Source of the DNA: Sphaerolaimus hirsutus
Lineage: Eukaryota; Nematoda; Chromadorea; Monhysterida; Sphaerolaimidae
Direction: 5' to 3'
Length of the DNA stretch: 64,000 nucleotides
Assembly: GCA_964036195.1 (NCBI GenBank)
Contig: OZ038453.1
Location: forward strand, 17,831,206 to 17,895,205
Positions 49,394 through 60,941 of the stretch are shown in pieces. Each line of letters starts with the position of its first letter. Position 1 is the stretch's first letter. The translations under genes and the position numbers were made by a program. Below the pieces are notes generated by a model. The model saw only the letters and a list, made by a program, of their open reading frames with translations, was not told the DNA's origin and did not search any database.

Positions 49394-50198
49394 GTGCCGG
49401 TTCCGCAAGTGGACAAGTTAAGAGTTAAAAGTTAAGAGTTGAGTAAAAAGACAAATGGCGGGTTAAGAGTAAAGTTAAAGTTTAAGAGAAAAGTTAAAGT
49501 TTAAGAGAAAAGTTAAAATTTAAGAGAAAAGTTAAAAGTTGAGTTAAAGGTTAAGAGTTGAGTTAAAGGTTAAAAGTTGAGTTAAGAGTTAAAAGTTGAG
49601 TTAAGAGTTGAGTTAAGAGTTAAGAGACAAGTGGAAAATGAAGGTAAAAAAATATAAAAAAATAAAAATATGAAATTGGTATCGATACGGCTGTTCGCTG
49701 GCATGGTGCCAATGTTGTATGCACGTCATTTGAAAATAACGTATCCAAAAAAATTATCGCTAAAAAAAGAAAAATCGCCGAACGTTGTTTCGAAATGGCC
49801 GTGCGGGGACAAAATATTATTGAAGATCAGCGTATCGCGCTTCTGCAACGAATGACCCATTTGTCTTTTAAATCAACTTTTAACTCATCTTTTAACCTTT
49901 AACTCAACTCTTAACATTTAACTCAACTTTTGACTCAACTTTTAACCTTTAACTCAACTTTTAACTCAACTTTTGACTCAACTTTTAACCTTTAACTCAA
50001 CTCTTAACTTTTAACTCAACTTTTGACTCAACTTTTAACCTTTAACTCAACTCTTAACTTTTAACTCAACTTTTGACTCAACTTTTAACCTTTAACTCAA
50101 CTCTTAACTTTTAACTCAACTTTTGACTCAACTTTTAACCTTTAACTCAACTCTTAACTTTTAACTCTTAACTTGTCTACTTGCGGAACTGGCCCCAG
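49394..50198. mobile_element. Large introner-like foldback with TTAAGAG/AACTCAAC minisatellite arms
   Basis: 805 bp. Borders CTCAG|GTGCCGGTTCCGC and GCGGAACTGGCCCCAG|GAC, with CAGG duplicated. The left arm is (GTTAAGAGTTAAAAGTTGA)n, the right arm its complement, and the centre holds a 61-codon frame (49670-49855) judged non-genic. The ends match the smaller introner-like family though the interior is unrelated. Confidence 0.7.
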
Positions 50199-50423
50199 GA
50201 CGTATGGTGAAATTAACGTTTTTGGTGACATATCATCTAATTACCTATACAATTTTCCACAATGTTTATCACTTTAATAGCTTTAATTAGCAAGTGATGA
50301 CAGAGATATATTGACGTGTTTTTTCTACTTTTTTCCAATGAAAATTGGTTTAAACGTCATTCCAAACATGCGCTTAGTCGAACCAGAAGAAGGCAGTCTA
50401 TTTGCATAGTGGGAGGTATAAAA

Positions 50424-52508
50424 ATGTACCACACATGTGATTTATATCTGGTGCCACTCCTAGTCCCAGACCCTGTAAAATGTGATGTAAAATTCCAAAT
50501 GTCATGCAAAGTGTCAAAAGTCAAGTAAAATATCATGTAAACTGTCTAAAAAATTACTGGCTGTTTGACATTTTTTATTACATTTTACATGGTGCATAAC
50601 ATTTGACATTTATGGGGCATTTTACATGGTCTGGAATTGGTCCCCGGAGACCAGTTATGTTCTCACAAGAAAGAACAGGAATAATCAATACCAATTGTAA
50701 GTGACACGTACATCAAGTATGTTAGGTAACTTCAAAGTAAGTATTCTATCTAGCACGAATTTTGAGTGGAAGAGGAGCACCTTGAGACTAGATATTTTCA
50801 ATCAGAAACTATTAAATATCATCATTTTAAATAAAAACAAAAATTTGCTTAACTCCAAAGATTAGGGTACTCGGTATTGAACATACCTAATATCTATATC
50901 TGCACTTACTTATAAAAGATTTTATTTGTTACTTTTCTGACACTTAAATATTTATGAAACATAACTTTTGTGTCGCATCTATTTACATTGCTGCAGGCAG
51001 CTAATTATAAAAAACAACGGAATACCAGCGGAAAGAATGATTGAGTCAAAATTTCTAGCTATTTTTATAGTTGTACTAATGATATTCACTCTCAGCATGA
51101 CAGAGGATTATTATAATTGGGATGAAATACTGAGTAACAAACACTTGGAAAAAAGTTTTCATGGTGGCCATGACTTAACCCCCTCTTGAATTGACCCCCC
51201 CCCCCCCCCCCTCGTCGAAATACCCCCATCTGGAATGATGTACATAATATATGCAATATAGGTGAGGTATTAATCGCTGCCAAAGTGCATCGCAGATACA
51301 CTGGCGAAATAAAAAAAAACACTCGAAATACCCCCACCCCTCCTCGTTTAACCCCCCGCAAAATTTGAAAAAAAAACCCCAGGGGTAATTCGCGGAAATA
51401 CTACACGTGAGCTGTAGCTTTAGATCCTACGGCACAGATACAAGTGTGGCTATAACCCATCCCTGGGCAAAAGGGCTCTTATAGGCGGCCGTCTGCGTGC
51501 AACGAAATGGAATCGTAACCGTAACCGTTACCCATATGGTAGAGATCGGGGCAGGGGGCCGTATGGTGGCAGGTTGGTGCGGAAAAGGGTTATGTTTTAG
51601 TCGAGTGAGCGTTGGCACTAGGGTGTCAACAAAAATTTTTTTACGGAAAACCGCAACGGAAACGGAAAAAAATGTGCACATGCCGGATAACAGCAACGGA
51701 AACAGAAAAAAATTTGCCTGCGGAAAGCAGAAATGGAAAACGGAAACGGACAAAAATTTGCCTGCGGGATGCGGAAACTGTAAATTTTTTGCACTTGCTG
51801 GAAAACGGAACGGAAACGAAAAATATTTTGCCTGCGGAAAGCGGAAACGGAAAATGGAAAGTTGACACCTTAATTGGCACATAGATTTTTGGATGCGAGT
51901 TTACAGCTTTGGATGTTGTTGAGGTATTTTATTAGGCTAGATTTTTGAGTCTTGCTGAGTATCGGTGGAGAATTTTTGTCTATAGTTTGGTCCAATTATT
52001 ACCATTGTAAAATACAATTTTTAAATTTATGGGAAAACTGATGGAAAATATCATCTAAATATACTCCGGTTACTTTACACCCTGCACGCGTGGTTCCCGC
52101 TGGAAGTGTGCCAACGATGGTTAACGCGTCCGAGTTTCATAAAAAGATGACAAAATTGATTGTTGTTATAATGTTATTCATTAACATATTCACATCGATG
52201 AATTTTTTTCATATTTTTAGGGAAATCGCATGATTTAATAATCATTGGCACGCTTCCAACACGAGACATAAATCAGCGCGGGGGCAGAGTATCACGTACG
52301 CCGAGTATACCAGCTGACACTTATCTCTGGTTTCTGTCTGTAAAAAACCAACTTCCCATTGACGACGTAACGTCACTGTGGACATGTCAACACTCACTAG
52401 CGCCACATAAAGAACCTTCTTAATAAAAAACTTTCGTTTTCAGGTTTACAAATGGAAACACCTTTCCTGGAGGATGATGAGTACAGAGTTTGCAGCACAA
52501 ATTTGTGA
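50424..52508 (+). CDS. Small single-pass membrane protein, 4 exons, introner in intron 1
   Basis: Exons: 50424-50450, 50650-50696, 50997-51163, 52444-52508; 306 nt, 101 aa, all phases compatible. The ATG at 50424 is the first in frame; coding could extend upstream (frame open to about 50316). Topology: short N-terminus (MYHTCDLYL), hydrophobic segment FLAIFIVVLMIFTLS (aa about 50-64), then an acidic tail (DDEYRVCSTNL). No family recognised. Intron 1 is an introner-like element (50451-50649) with borders CTG|GTGCC and CCCCGGAG|ACC. Removing it by its duplication (CTGG/CCGG) would instead keep one extra Glu. The last intron holds three repeats: a TCGAAATACCCCC MITE (51176-51402), the CGGAAAACGGAAA array (51630-51865) and an ATACTC MITE (52061-52310). 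Confidence 0.6.
50451..50649 (+). mobile_element. Introner-like element
   Basis: 199 bp. Starts GTGCCACTCCTAGTCCCAGA, ends GGTCTGGAATTGGTCCCCGG(AG). Near-duplicated 4-mers CTGG and CCGG. Confidence 0.75.
51630..51865. repeat. CGGAAAACGGAAACGG array
   Basis: Opposite-strand relative of the 292-540 array; units of ACGGAAAACGGAAACGGA with TTTGCCTGCGGAAAGC spacers. Confidence 0.75.
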
Positions 52509-53672
52509 ATGTAAATGAGTCGGTTGTTTATTTTGATCTATCAAATGGTGTCGCTTGGGGATTTTTTTACAACCACAGCAATACGAAATTGTATCACTTG
52601 TATTTATAATGTTAAATCATCTCACATATTTATATTTATACAACATTATTTACAATTTACAAAATCCTCATGAAAACGATATGTAATTGCAGTTTTACCA
52701 GCTACTGTTGCATTTTTATTCAATCATCTTCTTAGATCAAAACAACTTCAATTAAATAGTAACTCAAAATGTATCGGAAATTGACTTGAATAAAATTATG
52801 AGTCTAACGATGTGTTTTGGTCCAAAGAAACGAACAAATGGTGCTGAAAAGGCGCCACGCCACCACTAGGTCCTCTTAATTGCTCAAATAAGTTCACATA
52901 AAAGATAAAATGTTACTGCCTATCCCCATGTATTCTCCCCCACACTGTCGCTATTGGTTTTTAATCAAAGCTATTGACATTTTCATTTGTAGTAGTTGCT
53001 TGAACTTACTACAAAAATACTACACATTGATAATGTATTTACACTAAATGAAGTGGTGAATCAAAAATGCTAATTTTGTACTAAAATCAAATGTAAATAC
53101 CTAGGTAAAAATCTTTGAAATTGTAATCAATATTGAAACGTTTCACGTTTGATCCATGTGGGCTACATTTTACATAACAGAAAGCACAATAAATAGTGTT
53201 GATAAAAAGCGGCATTCGTGTTTGAGTCGATAGTGAATCGTTCGACTTTGTAAACAAACCCAAAAACTCTGCTTATAAAATCGGTAAAAAAACGTATATG
53301 TGATGATAATTTTTCGGTTAGCCTGACTCATATTTAGATCATGTTGGAAACTAGCAAACGTAATGCGTTTTACGTTATGGTAGACGAAAAGTGATGGAAA
53401 CAGTGCCTGAAAATATGACAACGCACTGCAAACTGCAATGCAACGACACCAGTAGTCATGTAAAAAGCGCCAGGACTTCAGCGCCGAGCGCCAATGGCGC
53501 CACACCAAAATAGCGCCAAGCGCCATGGCGCTTTTACCTTTGGCTCTAGCGCCAGGCGCCATGAAGCGTCTAGCCGCCATGAAAACAATGGCCCAGCAAC
53601 GGGACACCCGTACTTTCAATAGCTAAAAACACCCAATAAAAATTGCATTGAATCAAGCCAACTTGCAATGAT
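52509..53672. other. Intergenic, little recognised
   Basis: Mostly plain AT-rich sequence. A GGCGCC-type MITE fragment with GTCATGTAAAAAGCGCC at about 53456-53577. No convincing exon. Confidence 0.5.
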
Positions 53673-53872
53673 NNNNNNNNNNNNNNNNNNNNNNNNNNNN
53701 NNNNNNNNNNNNNNNNNNNNNNNNNNNNNNNNNNNNNNNNNNNNNNNNNNNNNNNNNNNNNNNNNNNNNNNNNNNNNNNNNNNNNNNNNNNNNNNNNNNN
53801 NNNNNNNNNNNNNNNNNNNNNNNNNNNNNNNNNNNNNNNNNNNNNNNNNNNNNNNNNNNNNNNNNNNNNNNN
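53673..53872. other. Assembly gap (200 N)
   Basis: Exactly 200 N. Flanks are unrelated to the first gap. Confidence 0.98.
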
Positions 53873-54256
53873 TTAGCGAAATTTTCGTTTTTCATTGATA
53901 TCTCAAGAACCACTGGAGCTTTTTGGATAATTTTTGGACACGATGTAGATATCGGGTAGTGCTTTCAATTCAACATGTCAATTTACGGGTGGATACCTCC
54001 AACCAAGCGTTCTTGAGTAATCGAATTTGCGGCGACATGCATTTGTCGCTTCACCTTTTATTTATCGTTATGCCGTAACTCCGGCTTATGGTCAGAGACA
54101 GTAGAGATAGTGTCCGTAAAAATTGACTTTTTTACATTTTATCAAAAATGCAGATGACCTTGCGCACCAAACTCAAATTTTGAATGAATGTCTTTACTTT
54201 TTAAATGTGCAGTACACAACAAACGCACTTGTTCCTGTGTCAAGGACTAGTGTGCG

Positions 54257-55243
54257 GCAGTTCTTAAAAGTACTGAACTTTTTCAAAAGTAAACATAAAC
54301 GTAAAGTGTTATCATTTTACTCACTCCTGAGTACAGAAAACGTAAATTATTTTATTTTTACTTTTACACTACATAAAAGGTGAGTAAAATACTTCTTTTC
54401 CAGAGAACACGTAAAAATGATTATTTTTTCCAGAGAAAACGTAAAAATGGGTATTTTATTCTCATAGAAAACATAAAGGTAAGTATTTTTTACACAAAAA
54501 TAATGTTAAAATTTGTGTTTTTTCAATTTTCACCTGAAATACATCAAATATATGTTTTTTCAATCTTCACCCTGAAATACATCAAAGATGTGTTTTTCTC
54601 TCCTGATAAGTATTTCTTAGGAAAATGTCTTATTGCCTCGAATTATCCCCCTTGAATTAACTCTCCCTCTATATAACCCCCTCAAAATGGGATGGGGAAA
54701 TAATAACCCCCCCTCGAAATACCCCCCACCCGGAATGATGTACATCATGTATGCAATGTATATGATGTATTTTATACTGCTAATTTGCATTGCAGCTACA
54801 CATAGACTAGTTTGTGTAGCTACATACGCAAATAGCTATCTACGTTTTTATGTCCAAATATATACTGTTTGGACACATTTATCACATGTTTTGGGTACGC
54901 AAATGCCTACTTTTTACTATGATCCTTATGAAAATTTCCTTATGAAATATTAACCCCCCTCGAATAACCCCGCCCCTTGAATTAATGCCCCCCCTCAAAT
55001 TTTGCTGGCGAAATAATAAATCCCCATGGGGGTATTTTGAGGTAATACGGTATGTCACTTTCTGTCTGGCAAAATTTTCTGTCCCCTTAAAATACGTTTT
55101 CTGTACTTGCGTGCTTTTTAAAAGTACACGAGTATGTGAGTACCGGTATTTTTTCGGGAGGAAACGTAAACGTATTTACGCAGTACGCGAGTAGACGTAT
55201 TTATCGAGTAAACGTAAATACGTTTAAACAACTATGGTGTGCG
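54257..55243. mobile_element. AAAGTAC/acgtttac hAT-like remnant with nested TCGAAATACCCCC MITE
   Basis: Left GTGCGGCAGTTCTTAAAAGT, right AATACGTTTAAACAACTATGG. The nested MITE (54632-55053) shares ACACATAGACTAGTTTGTGTAG with 11533-11925. Confidence 0.6.
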
Positions 55244-55338
55244 GGCCACTGTAGCGGCAAACCAGTGAACATTTCTACGAAACGCAGCATTCACTTCTCC
55301 TGGTTCCTGTCATGCATCGCAAATTTGCAACTTTACAG

Positions 55339-56013
55339 GCCAGAAAAATATTGTCCAAACTTCACCAACACCTGCCGCGAAGGGGCGCGTCTATCCGCAG
55401 GAGTGATGTGCTGCGTGCTGCATGCAACAAATGACCCCACCCTTGGTGCCACTCCCAGACCCTGTAAACGACCCTGTAAAGTGTAAAAGACCCTGTAAAG
55501 TGTAAAAGACCTTGTACAGTGTAAAGCACCCTGTAAAGTGTAAAAGACCCTGTTAAATGTCATGTGTCATGTAAGAAACCCTGTAAAATGTCATGTGTTA
55601 TGTAAAAGACCCTGAAAAAGTGTCATGTGTATCCAAATCATATTTTATCGTGTTTTTGACATAAGATTAGGATGCAGAAACATAAGAATTGAATATGATA
55701 AAATAACATTTGGATACACATGACACTTTACAGGGTCTGTTACATGGCACATGACTGACATTTTACAGGGTCTTTTACATGACACATGACGTTTTACAGG
55801 GTCTTTTACACTTTACAGGTTCTTTTACAGGGTCTGGGAGTGCCCCTTGGTGTTGTCATGCCGGTTTACCCAGCTAGCTTTGAACTGTGCAAGAAGTATA
55901 AAGCGCATACTTGTGATCCTTCAGTTAATTGTAATCATGAGCAAAATTGTATACAATGTGAAAAGGGTAGGAAATGTTGCGATGTTTCATTCAATGTTGG
56001 TGTATGTATTTAG
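55339..56013 (+). CDS. Cys-rich protein gene fragment with introner
   Basis: Exon A 55339-55445 (C-x6-C, then CC: KYCPNFTNTCREGARL, VMCCV) and exon B 55874-56013 (LCKKYKAHTCDPSVNC, then C, C and CC) ending in TAG; phases 1 to 1 match. The repeated C...C...CC pattern suggests a disulphide-rich extracellular domain, but no family is named. The N-terminus and signal peptide were not found. The two exons flank an introner-like element. A canonical acceptor exists at 55873 (TTTACCCAG|CT). Alternatively, excision by the TTGG duplication would add nine residues (GVVMPVYP-like) in frame. Opposite-strand frames here are judged shadows. Confidence 0.5.
55446..55849 (+). mobile_element. Introner-like element, long subfamily
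   Basis: Starts GTGCCACTCCCAGACCCTGT, ends ACAGGGTCTGGGAGTGCCCC, with TTGG duplicated. The interior includes a GATAAGATTAGGATAC-like core, also in the copies near 45600 and 9800. Confidence 0.78.
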
Positions 56014-56394
56014 TGTGATTTTTCGTTTTGATCAAACAAAGAATGTACTTAGTGCTTTGGTGAATGTAAACCGGTAACTTGACGCTTTGTGCATGCGTGT
56101 GCATGTGAAATAATTACCGACATTAAATTGCAATTACAATTATATAGTTGAAAAAAATCAAATTACAAATCAACGATGGCAAACAATATTTGTAAATGTA
56201 AGATTTTATCTGAACGTTGGGTAGAATAAAATGTGAAAATGTGTCTGCAAAATGGCTGAAAACCATTCAAAAACAGAGCGACACTTTCGATGTATTTACG
56301 GTAAAAAAAGTTCAAATATTCCGGTATAAATATAGGTAAAATAAATATAGTCTTTAAATTCAAAAACTGACTCAGCAAGAAATAGAAATTCAAA

Positions 56395-56587
56395 TATACT
56401 CGGCGGACCGCAAAGTATGCGCAGAATCCTAACATAATTTTATGAATAAAATCCTGTCATGAATTTCGTAATCAATTATTCCATAGTAAAAACGGAATAT
56501 GATGATTAAAAACTGTGTAATTTTTGGTTCATTTTTCAGATGGGTTATGGTAGGTTTCCATACTAAGTGTGATGTCCGCCGAATATA
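56395..56587. mobile_element. TATACTCGGCGGA-family MITE
   Basis: Ends TATACTCGGCGGAC and GTCCGCCGAATATA; copies at 23337-23446 and 37451-37648. Confidence 0.75.
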
Positions 56588-56692
56588 CCCGAAAATGTAC
56601 CTAAAGATTTTTCTCCAGGTAAGTATTAACCTACTCGTTTGCAACCGTATCCAAGTGTCCTACATAAATTTTAATATTTTATCACAAGGAAA

Positions 56693-59600
56693 TCACGGCC
56701 GCAAAATACCGCTCGCAAAAGTCACGAGATCCACGGGCACTATCAAATGCAATATCCACCATTTTGAACCTCCGAAAGCCTTTCTATAGTTCCCAAATTC
56801 CAGCTGATAAAACTGTCTCAGTCTATGGTACTCAAATGAAGTTGTGTCAGTCAAAATGAAAAAATTAGCCATGAAGAATTGATGTGTTGCCATGCAGAAT
56901 GCCAGGGGGCAGTTCCAGACCCTGTAAAATGTCCTGTAAAATGTCAAATGTCATGCAAAGTGTCAAAAGTCATGTAAAATGCTCTGCAAACTGAGAAACG
57001 TGATGGCAAACGCAATTTTGCCATTTTCCAGATCATTTTGCATGACTTAAGACACTTGGCATGTCATTCTACATTTTACATGATGTTTGGCACTTTGCTT
57101 GACTTTTTACATTTTACACGGCATTTTACAGGGTCTAGGACTGGCACCAGAGATGCGCAGTGCAGCAAGACAACTTGGCACATTTGCACAAATGTCGCAT
57201 AGCCGAGAATGACGTAAACTTGGGTGGCTGGAATCATGAATATAGTCCAACAGAATGTGCCGAGCTGCGAAAATTGTTTTGGTGTGTAGGAGATTTTGGT
57301 TAGGCGCCTAAGATCCTGCTAAACGGTTGAAAGATTTTGAATGTGCTGTGCTTACATGCAAAGTACATTCAACAGTTGAACAAGTAGTAAATAAGTACCC
57401 TCGTATAAATATACCCATCAAACTTCTGGGAACCCTGCAGAGTTGTTAAAATACCGGTATTTTTGGAAAGCGTAAATACACTTTTCGAATTTTGAGTATG
57501 GATACTAAAAGCGTAAGGTTTTTTTGAAAATACCGAGGAAAGCGTAAAAAAAGCGTAAGCGTAAAAATTTGTTTTCACAAGTGCTCGCGCTGTTGAGCAT
57601 TGGAAAACACCATTGTTTTCACTTTTAGATGATTGAAAAACTTTGTACTGACGATTGTGTTGATTTTGACCCTATAAACACTAGGTAATTGACAATGCCA
57701 CCAAATGTCAACTAGTTCTGATCCCAATCCAAAGATTGCTCACAAGTAGCAATATGCATTTTGGTATACACATATACATAGCTCATGCCAGCCTTTAACA
57801 TGGCACATATGTATAATACCACAATATTTTTTAAAGGCTGCAGGTCATTTGCAACATGATCAAAACTTTTGCATTTGAAAACCATTTATACGCTTGTCAG
57901 GAAGTTTTGATTTGAGATTGGAACCAATTGACATTTAGTGTCATTGTCAAGTATGTGTCTACGGAATTTGTCGTCGGATCCATTTCACCAGCCCCAAAAT
58001 ATCACACGATCAAGTACGCATTGAATACACTTTCATGTATTGACACATTTCATACATGTATCCCTATTTCCAGTGCAAAACTGCATGTTTAGAGCTTCGG
58101 CTGAAAAATTTACGCTTTCTGTACCCGGGTATTTAAGCCAGGAAAGCGTAATAAAGCGTAAGGGTATTTTTTGAAAGCATAAGCATAACCGTAAGTATAA
58201 ATACCCATTTACCCGGGTATTTCGGGTAAGCGTAAATACGCTTTCGCAACTCTGGAACCCTGGGACATGGCTCTGTTTTACGCTTTTGGGAAAGTATAAA
58301 ACAGAGTCATTTACACAAAAAACCATACACATGTATGCACTGAAAATCTGTCTCTTATGAAATTTGTGAATACAGTCAATTTGTATATGATTGTCGTGAA
58401 GTTTTTGGGCTTTTGAAATGGATTCCAATGTCACCACCGTCGACAATGCAAGTTAAAATATTAATTAATTCATCCAAAAGTGAAAATGATAGTATTCCAG
58501 TGCTTAAAGCCGGAATTACAGCTCAGCGGCGTTTGACGTGAAATGATGACGTCGTAAAATTGATTACATCAAAATAGACATAGGTACAGCGTTGAAATTT
58601 CAAAATTTAATAGTTCTAGTAATTGTGTGTAATGTCCTAAAAAAATAAAGAAAATAATTATTATTTAATAAGTTATTAATTTTACATCAAAATTTACACA
58701 TTCTACGTCAACATTTCACGTCAAACATTTTACGTCACCAAAAAATTTTGACGATCAAGTAATAACTACTTGAATAATGATTATTTGGTAAAATTTTTTT
58801 GGGACATTACACACAATTCCTAGAACTATCTAATTCTGAAATTTCAATGCTGTACCATTGTGTATTTTGATGTAATCAATTTTACGATGTCATCATTTCA
58901 CGTCAAACGCCACTGAGCTGTAATTCCGGCTTAACAGTGAGAGCACTCTCTAAGAAAACTTTTACGCTTACGTTTTTTTATGCTTTCCTTGGTATTTTAA
59001 GAATACCTCATGCTTTATTATAAATACTCATCATTGGGAAAGTGTATTTACGCACAACACTGCTAAACACTACTCACCTCATATCCTGACAGAAAAACCA
59101 CATAATAGAGTAAACAAAGGCCGCCATAAGTCACTCCGATCCACAACCACAGTGTAAATGCAACAAAATATTTCTGATTTCTCAAACCGATACATTTCCC
59201 AACGAAGAAACAATGGTGGTCCCTTTTTAGTATGCAAGTGCCGCAGATTTTGCAGTGATGCGAACGGGGCACTTTGAGTAATTTGCACTTTTTGCAGCAT
59301 TCGGTACAAGTGTCGCCCGAGGCGGCATTGGTTTCTGTCTGGAAAATGTTAAATGGTGTGCTTCTGAGTCCTGATCAAAAAGGCGACATTTGGCAAAAAT
59401 TTTGAAACACCGTGCGGCGCCAACAGAAACAGAGAGTGAAATTACACCTATGCAAACTTACATAAGATACGTTACAGCAGAGTTGTTGAAAGTACCAAAC
59501 GTTTCTCAAAGTAATTTATTTTTACGCACCCCTGAGTACCGAAAACGTAAAGTAAAAGTTTTGACTTTTACACTGCGTAAAAGATGAGTACCGTATTACC

Positions 59601-60846
59601 TCGAAATACCCCCAGGGGGTTTATTATTTCGCCAGCAAAATTTGAGGGGGGGATAATTCGAGGGGGGGTTTATTCGAGGGGGGTATATTATTTCGCCAGA
59701 AATCTTCGGAAATTCCCCATACGCAGACGTAGAAAAATCGAACAATCACATAGATTTATGTGTTTATAGGCATATATTACTGTATATACACAAAAACCCT
59801 TCCCTAACGTCACTTAATCATCAGTGTTAACGTGTGTTCTGCATAGTACAGATCACAAACTGCGGTATTTGTCATGTACGTTCACGTTACACTCAATTTT
59901 AGGGGGGGGGGTATTTCGAGGGGGGGTTATTATTTTCTCAGCCAAAATTTAGGGGGGGGGGTATTTCGAGGGGGGTTAATTCAAGGGGGGGGATAATTCG
60001 AGGTAATACGGTGAACGTAAAACACCGTATTTTGACTCGGGGAAAACATAAAGCGAGTATTTTTTCGAAGAAGAAATGCGGCATGATGTAAATGCAGGAC
60101 ATACAATGAACAAGTAACCTTGGGCGGATCTGGGGAATTCTTCGCATATCTTGTCAATATCCAATTCGAAATCAAGTTCACCATGCAAATCAACACCAGA
60201 AAGTCATTGAAATTCTTAACGCCAGGATAATCTTCAAATATCACAGGATTCAAGTAGATAGCTGCACCAAAATGATTAATAATTTTCAAAAGTTTCTTCT
60301 TGGAAATTAGAAAGTACCAAAGAAAAAAACAGACCGGTGAAAAGGCTGAAGGTAACACAGGAAATCATCCAAGTTTGTGCCAACAAATCAAGTTTGACAT
60401 ACATCGCCCTTGATTCAAAATCATCCTTCTCATTTTCCATGTCATTCACCATTCTTAAACAATTGAGAATCTTTTCACCAACCTCACCAATTTTGTCAAA
60501 TTTTTGCAGTAACATATTTATTTTATCATTAATATTAGTATTACACTTATTTTTATGTCAATTTGCCTGGAAATTGGTTTGACAGAAAGTGAATGCTAAG
60601 TATTTTAATGCTTCACATAGTGAAAAATTTGTGATTTCAAAAGAATTAAAAATACCTACCTAGATCTTAAATCTATCAAAAAAGAAAATGATTGTATTAC
60701 AGTATTTACCCTAGATTATTTTCAGCCAGCTCACTAATTTTTGACACAGTAAAGCACACATTCTCAATGCCAAAATATGTCTTAAACACACCGCGCAAAA
60801 TTCCGCGCTGTGCGGAATTGTGCCCTTGATTGTGCTTTGTTGCCAT
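56693..60846 (-). CDS. DHHC-type palmitoyltransferase, 6 exons
   Basis: Exons (minus): 60846-60710, 60453-60335, 60261-60119, 59338-59078, 57264-57148, 56902-56693; 987 nt, 328 aa. It transfers palmitate to protein Cys at endomembranes. Exons 2-3 give TM1-TM2 (MISCVTFSLFT; FLVLICMVNLISNWILT). Exon 4 carries the zinc-binding Cys-rich domain: CKKC, PRSHHCKICGTC, DHHC at aa 173-176 followed by FF (not the usual PW), and KCIGLRN, then TM3. Exon 5 is TM4 (PATQVYVILGYATF). Exon 6 holds DTTSFE, a TTxE-like motif with one extra residue. The exon 2 acceptor (60454) is the least certain. Exons 5 and 6 abut an introner-like element (56903-57147), and joining them needs a non-AG 3' border. The gene lies head-to-head with the 60942 gene, 95 bp apart. 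Confidence 0.92.
56903..57147 (-). mobile_element. Introner-like element forming a DHHC intron without AG acceptor
   Basis: 245 bp. In gene sense: TCTCTG|GTGCCAGTCCTAGACC...GGTCTGGAACTGCCCCCTG|GCATTC, with CTGG duplicated at both ends. Frame on both sides is phase 0. Confidence 0.82.
57438..58254. mobile_element. CAGAGTTG hAT-like element, 8-bp TSD, in DHHC intron
   Basis: Exact GAACCCTG duplication. Contains a nested ACTAGTTCTG/TGTCAACTAG MITE (about 57665-57965). Confidence 0.92.
58508..58931. mobile_element. AGCCGGAATTACAGC Harbinger-like palindrome, TAA TSD
   Basis: Inverted arms of about 110 bp (AGCCGGAATTACAGCTCAG and complement; GGCGTTTGACGTGAAATGAT), flanked by TAA on both sides. 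A 3-bp TAA duplication is typical of PIF/Harbinger. In DHHC intron 4. Confidence 0.82.
59590..60012. mobile_element. TCGAAATACCCCC-family MITE in DHHC intron 3
   Basis: Ends ACCGTATTACCTCGAAATAC and TTCGAGGTAATACGGTG. Confidence 0.78.
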
Positions 60847-60941
60847 GGTGCCAAGTCTGCTTTTGGTGTCACATAATAGCTTCAGACAAAGTTATCTTCC
60901 AAAACTGATATTTTAATCTAAATAAATCCACTAAAGAGACT
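60847..60941. promoter_or_regulatory. 95-bp shared upstream region of two divergent genes
   Basis: The DHHC start codon (60846, minus) and the four-TM protein start (60942, plus) are separated by 95 bp, so both 5' regions must overlap here unless upstream non-coding exons exist. No TATA box in good position is evident. Confidence 0.5.

Noticed and set aside
49670-49855. 61-codon frame in the centre of the 49394-50198 foldback
   Set aside because: AT-rich, lysine-rich, no recognisable domain; an element centre rather than a gene.
49394-50198. Minisatellite arms considered as a CRISPR-like or satellite array
   Set aside because: Units are contiguous without unique spacers and are mirrored between the two arms, so this is a foldback element.
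56690-56860. Plus-strand frame EITAAKYRSQKSRDPRALSN
   Set aside because: Antisense shadow of DHHC exon 6, which has the family motif and consistent phase on the minus strand.
57150-57305. Plus-strand Cys-containing frame after the introner-like element
   Set aside because: Antisense of DHHC exon 5, a clear transmembrane exon joined in phase to exons 4 and 6.
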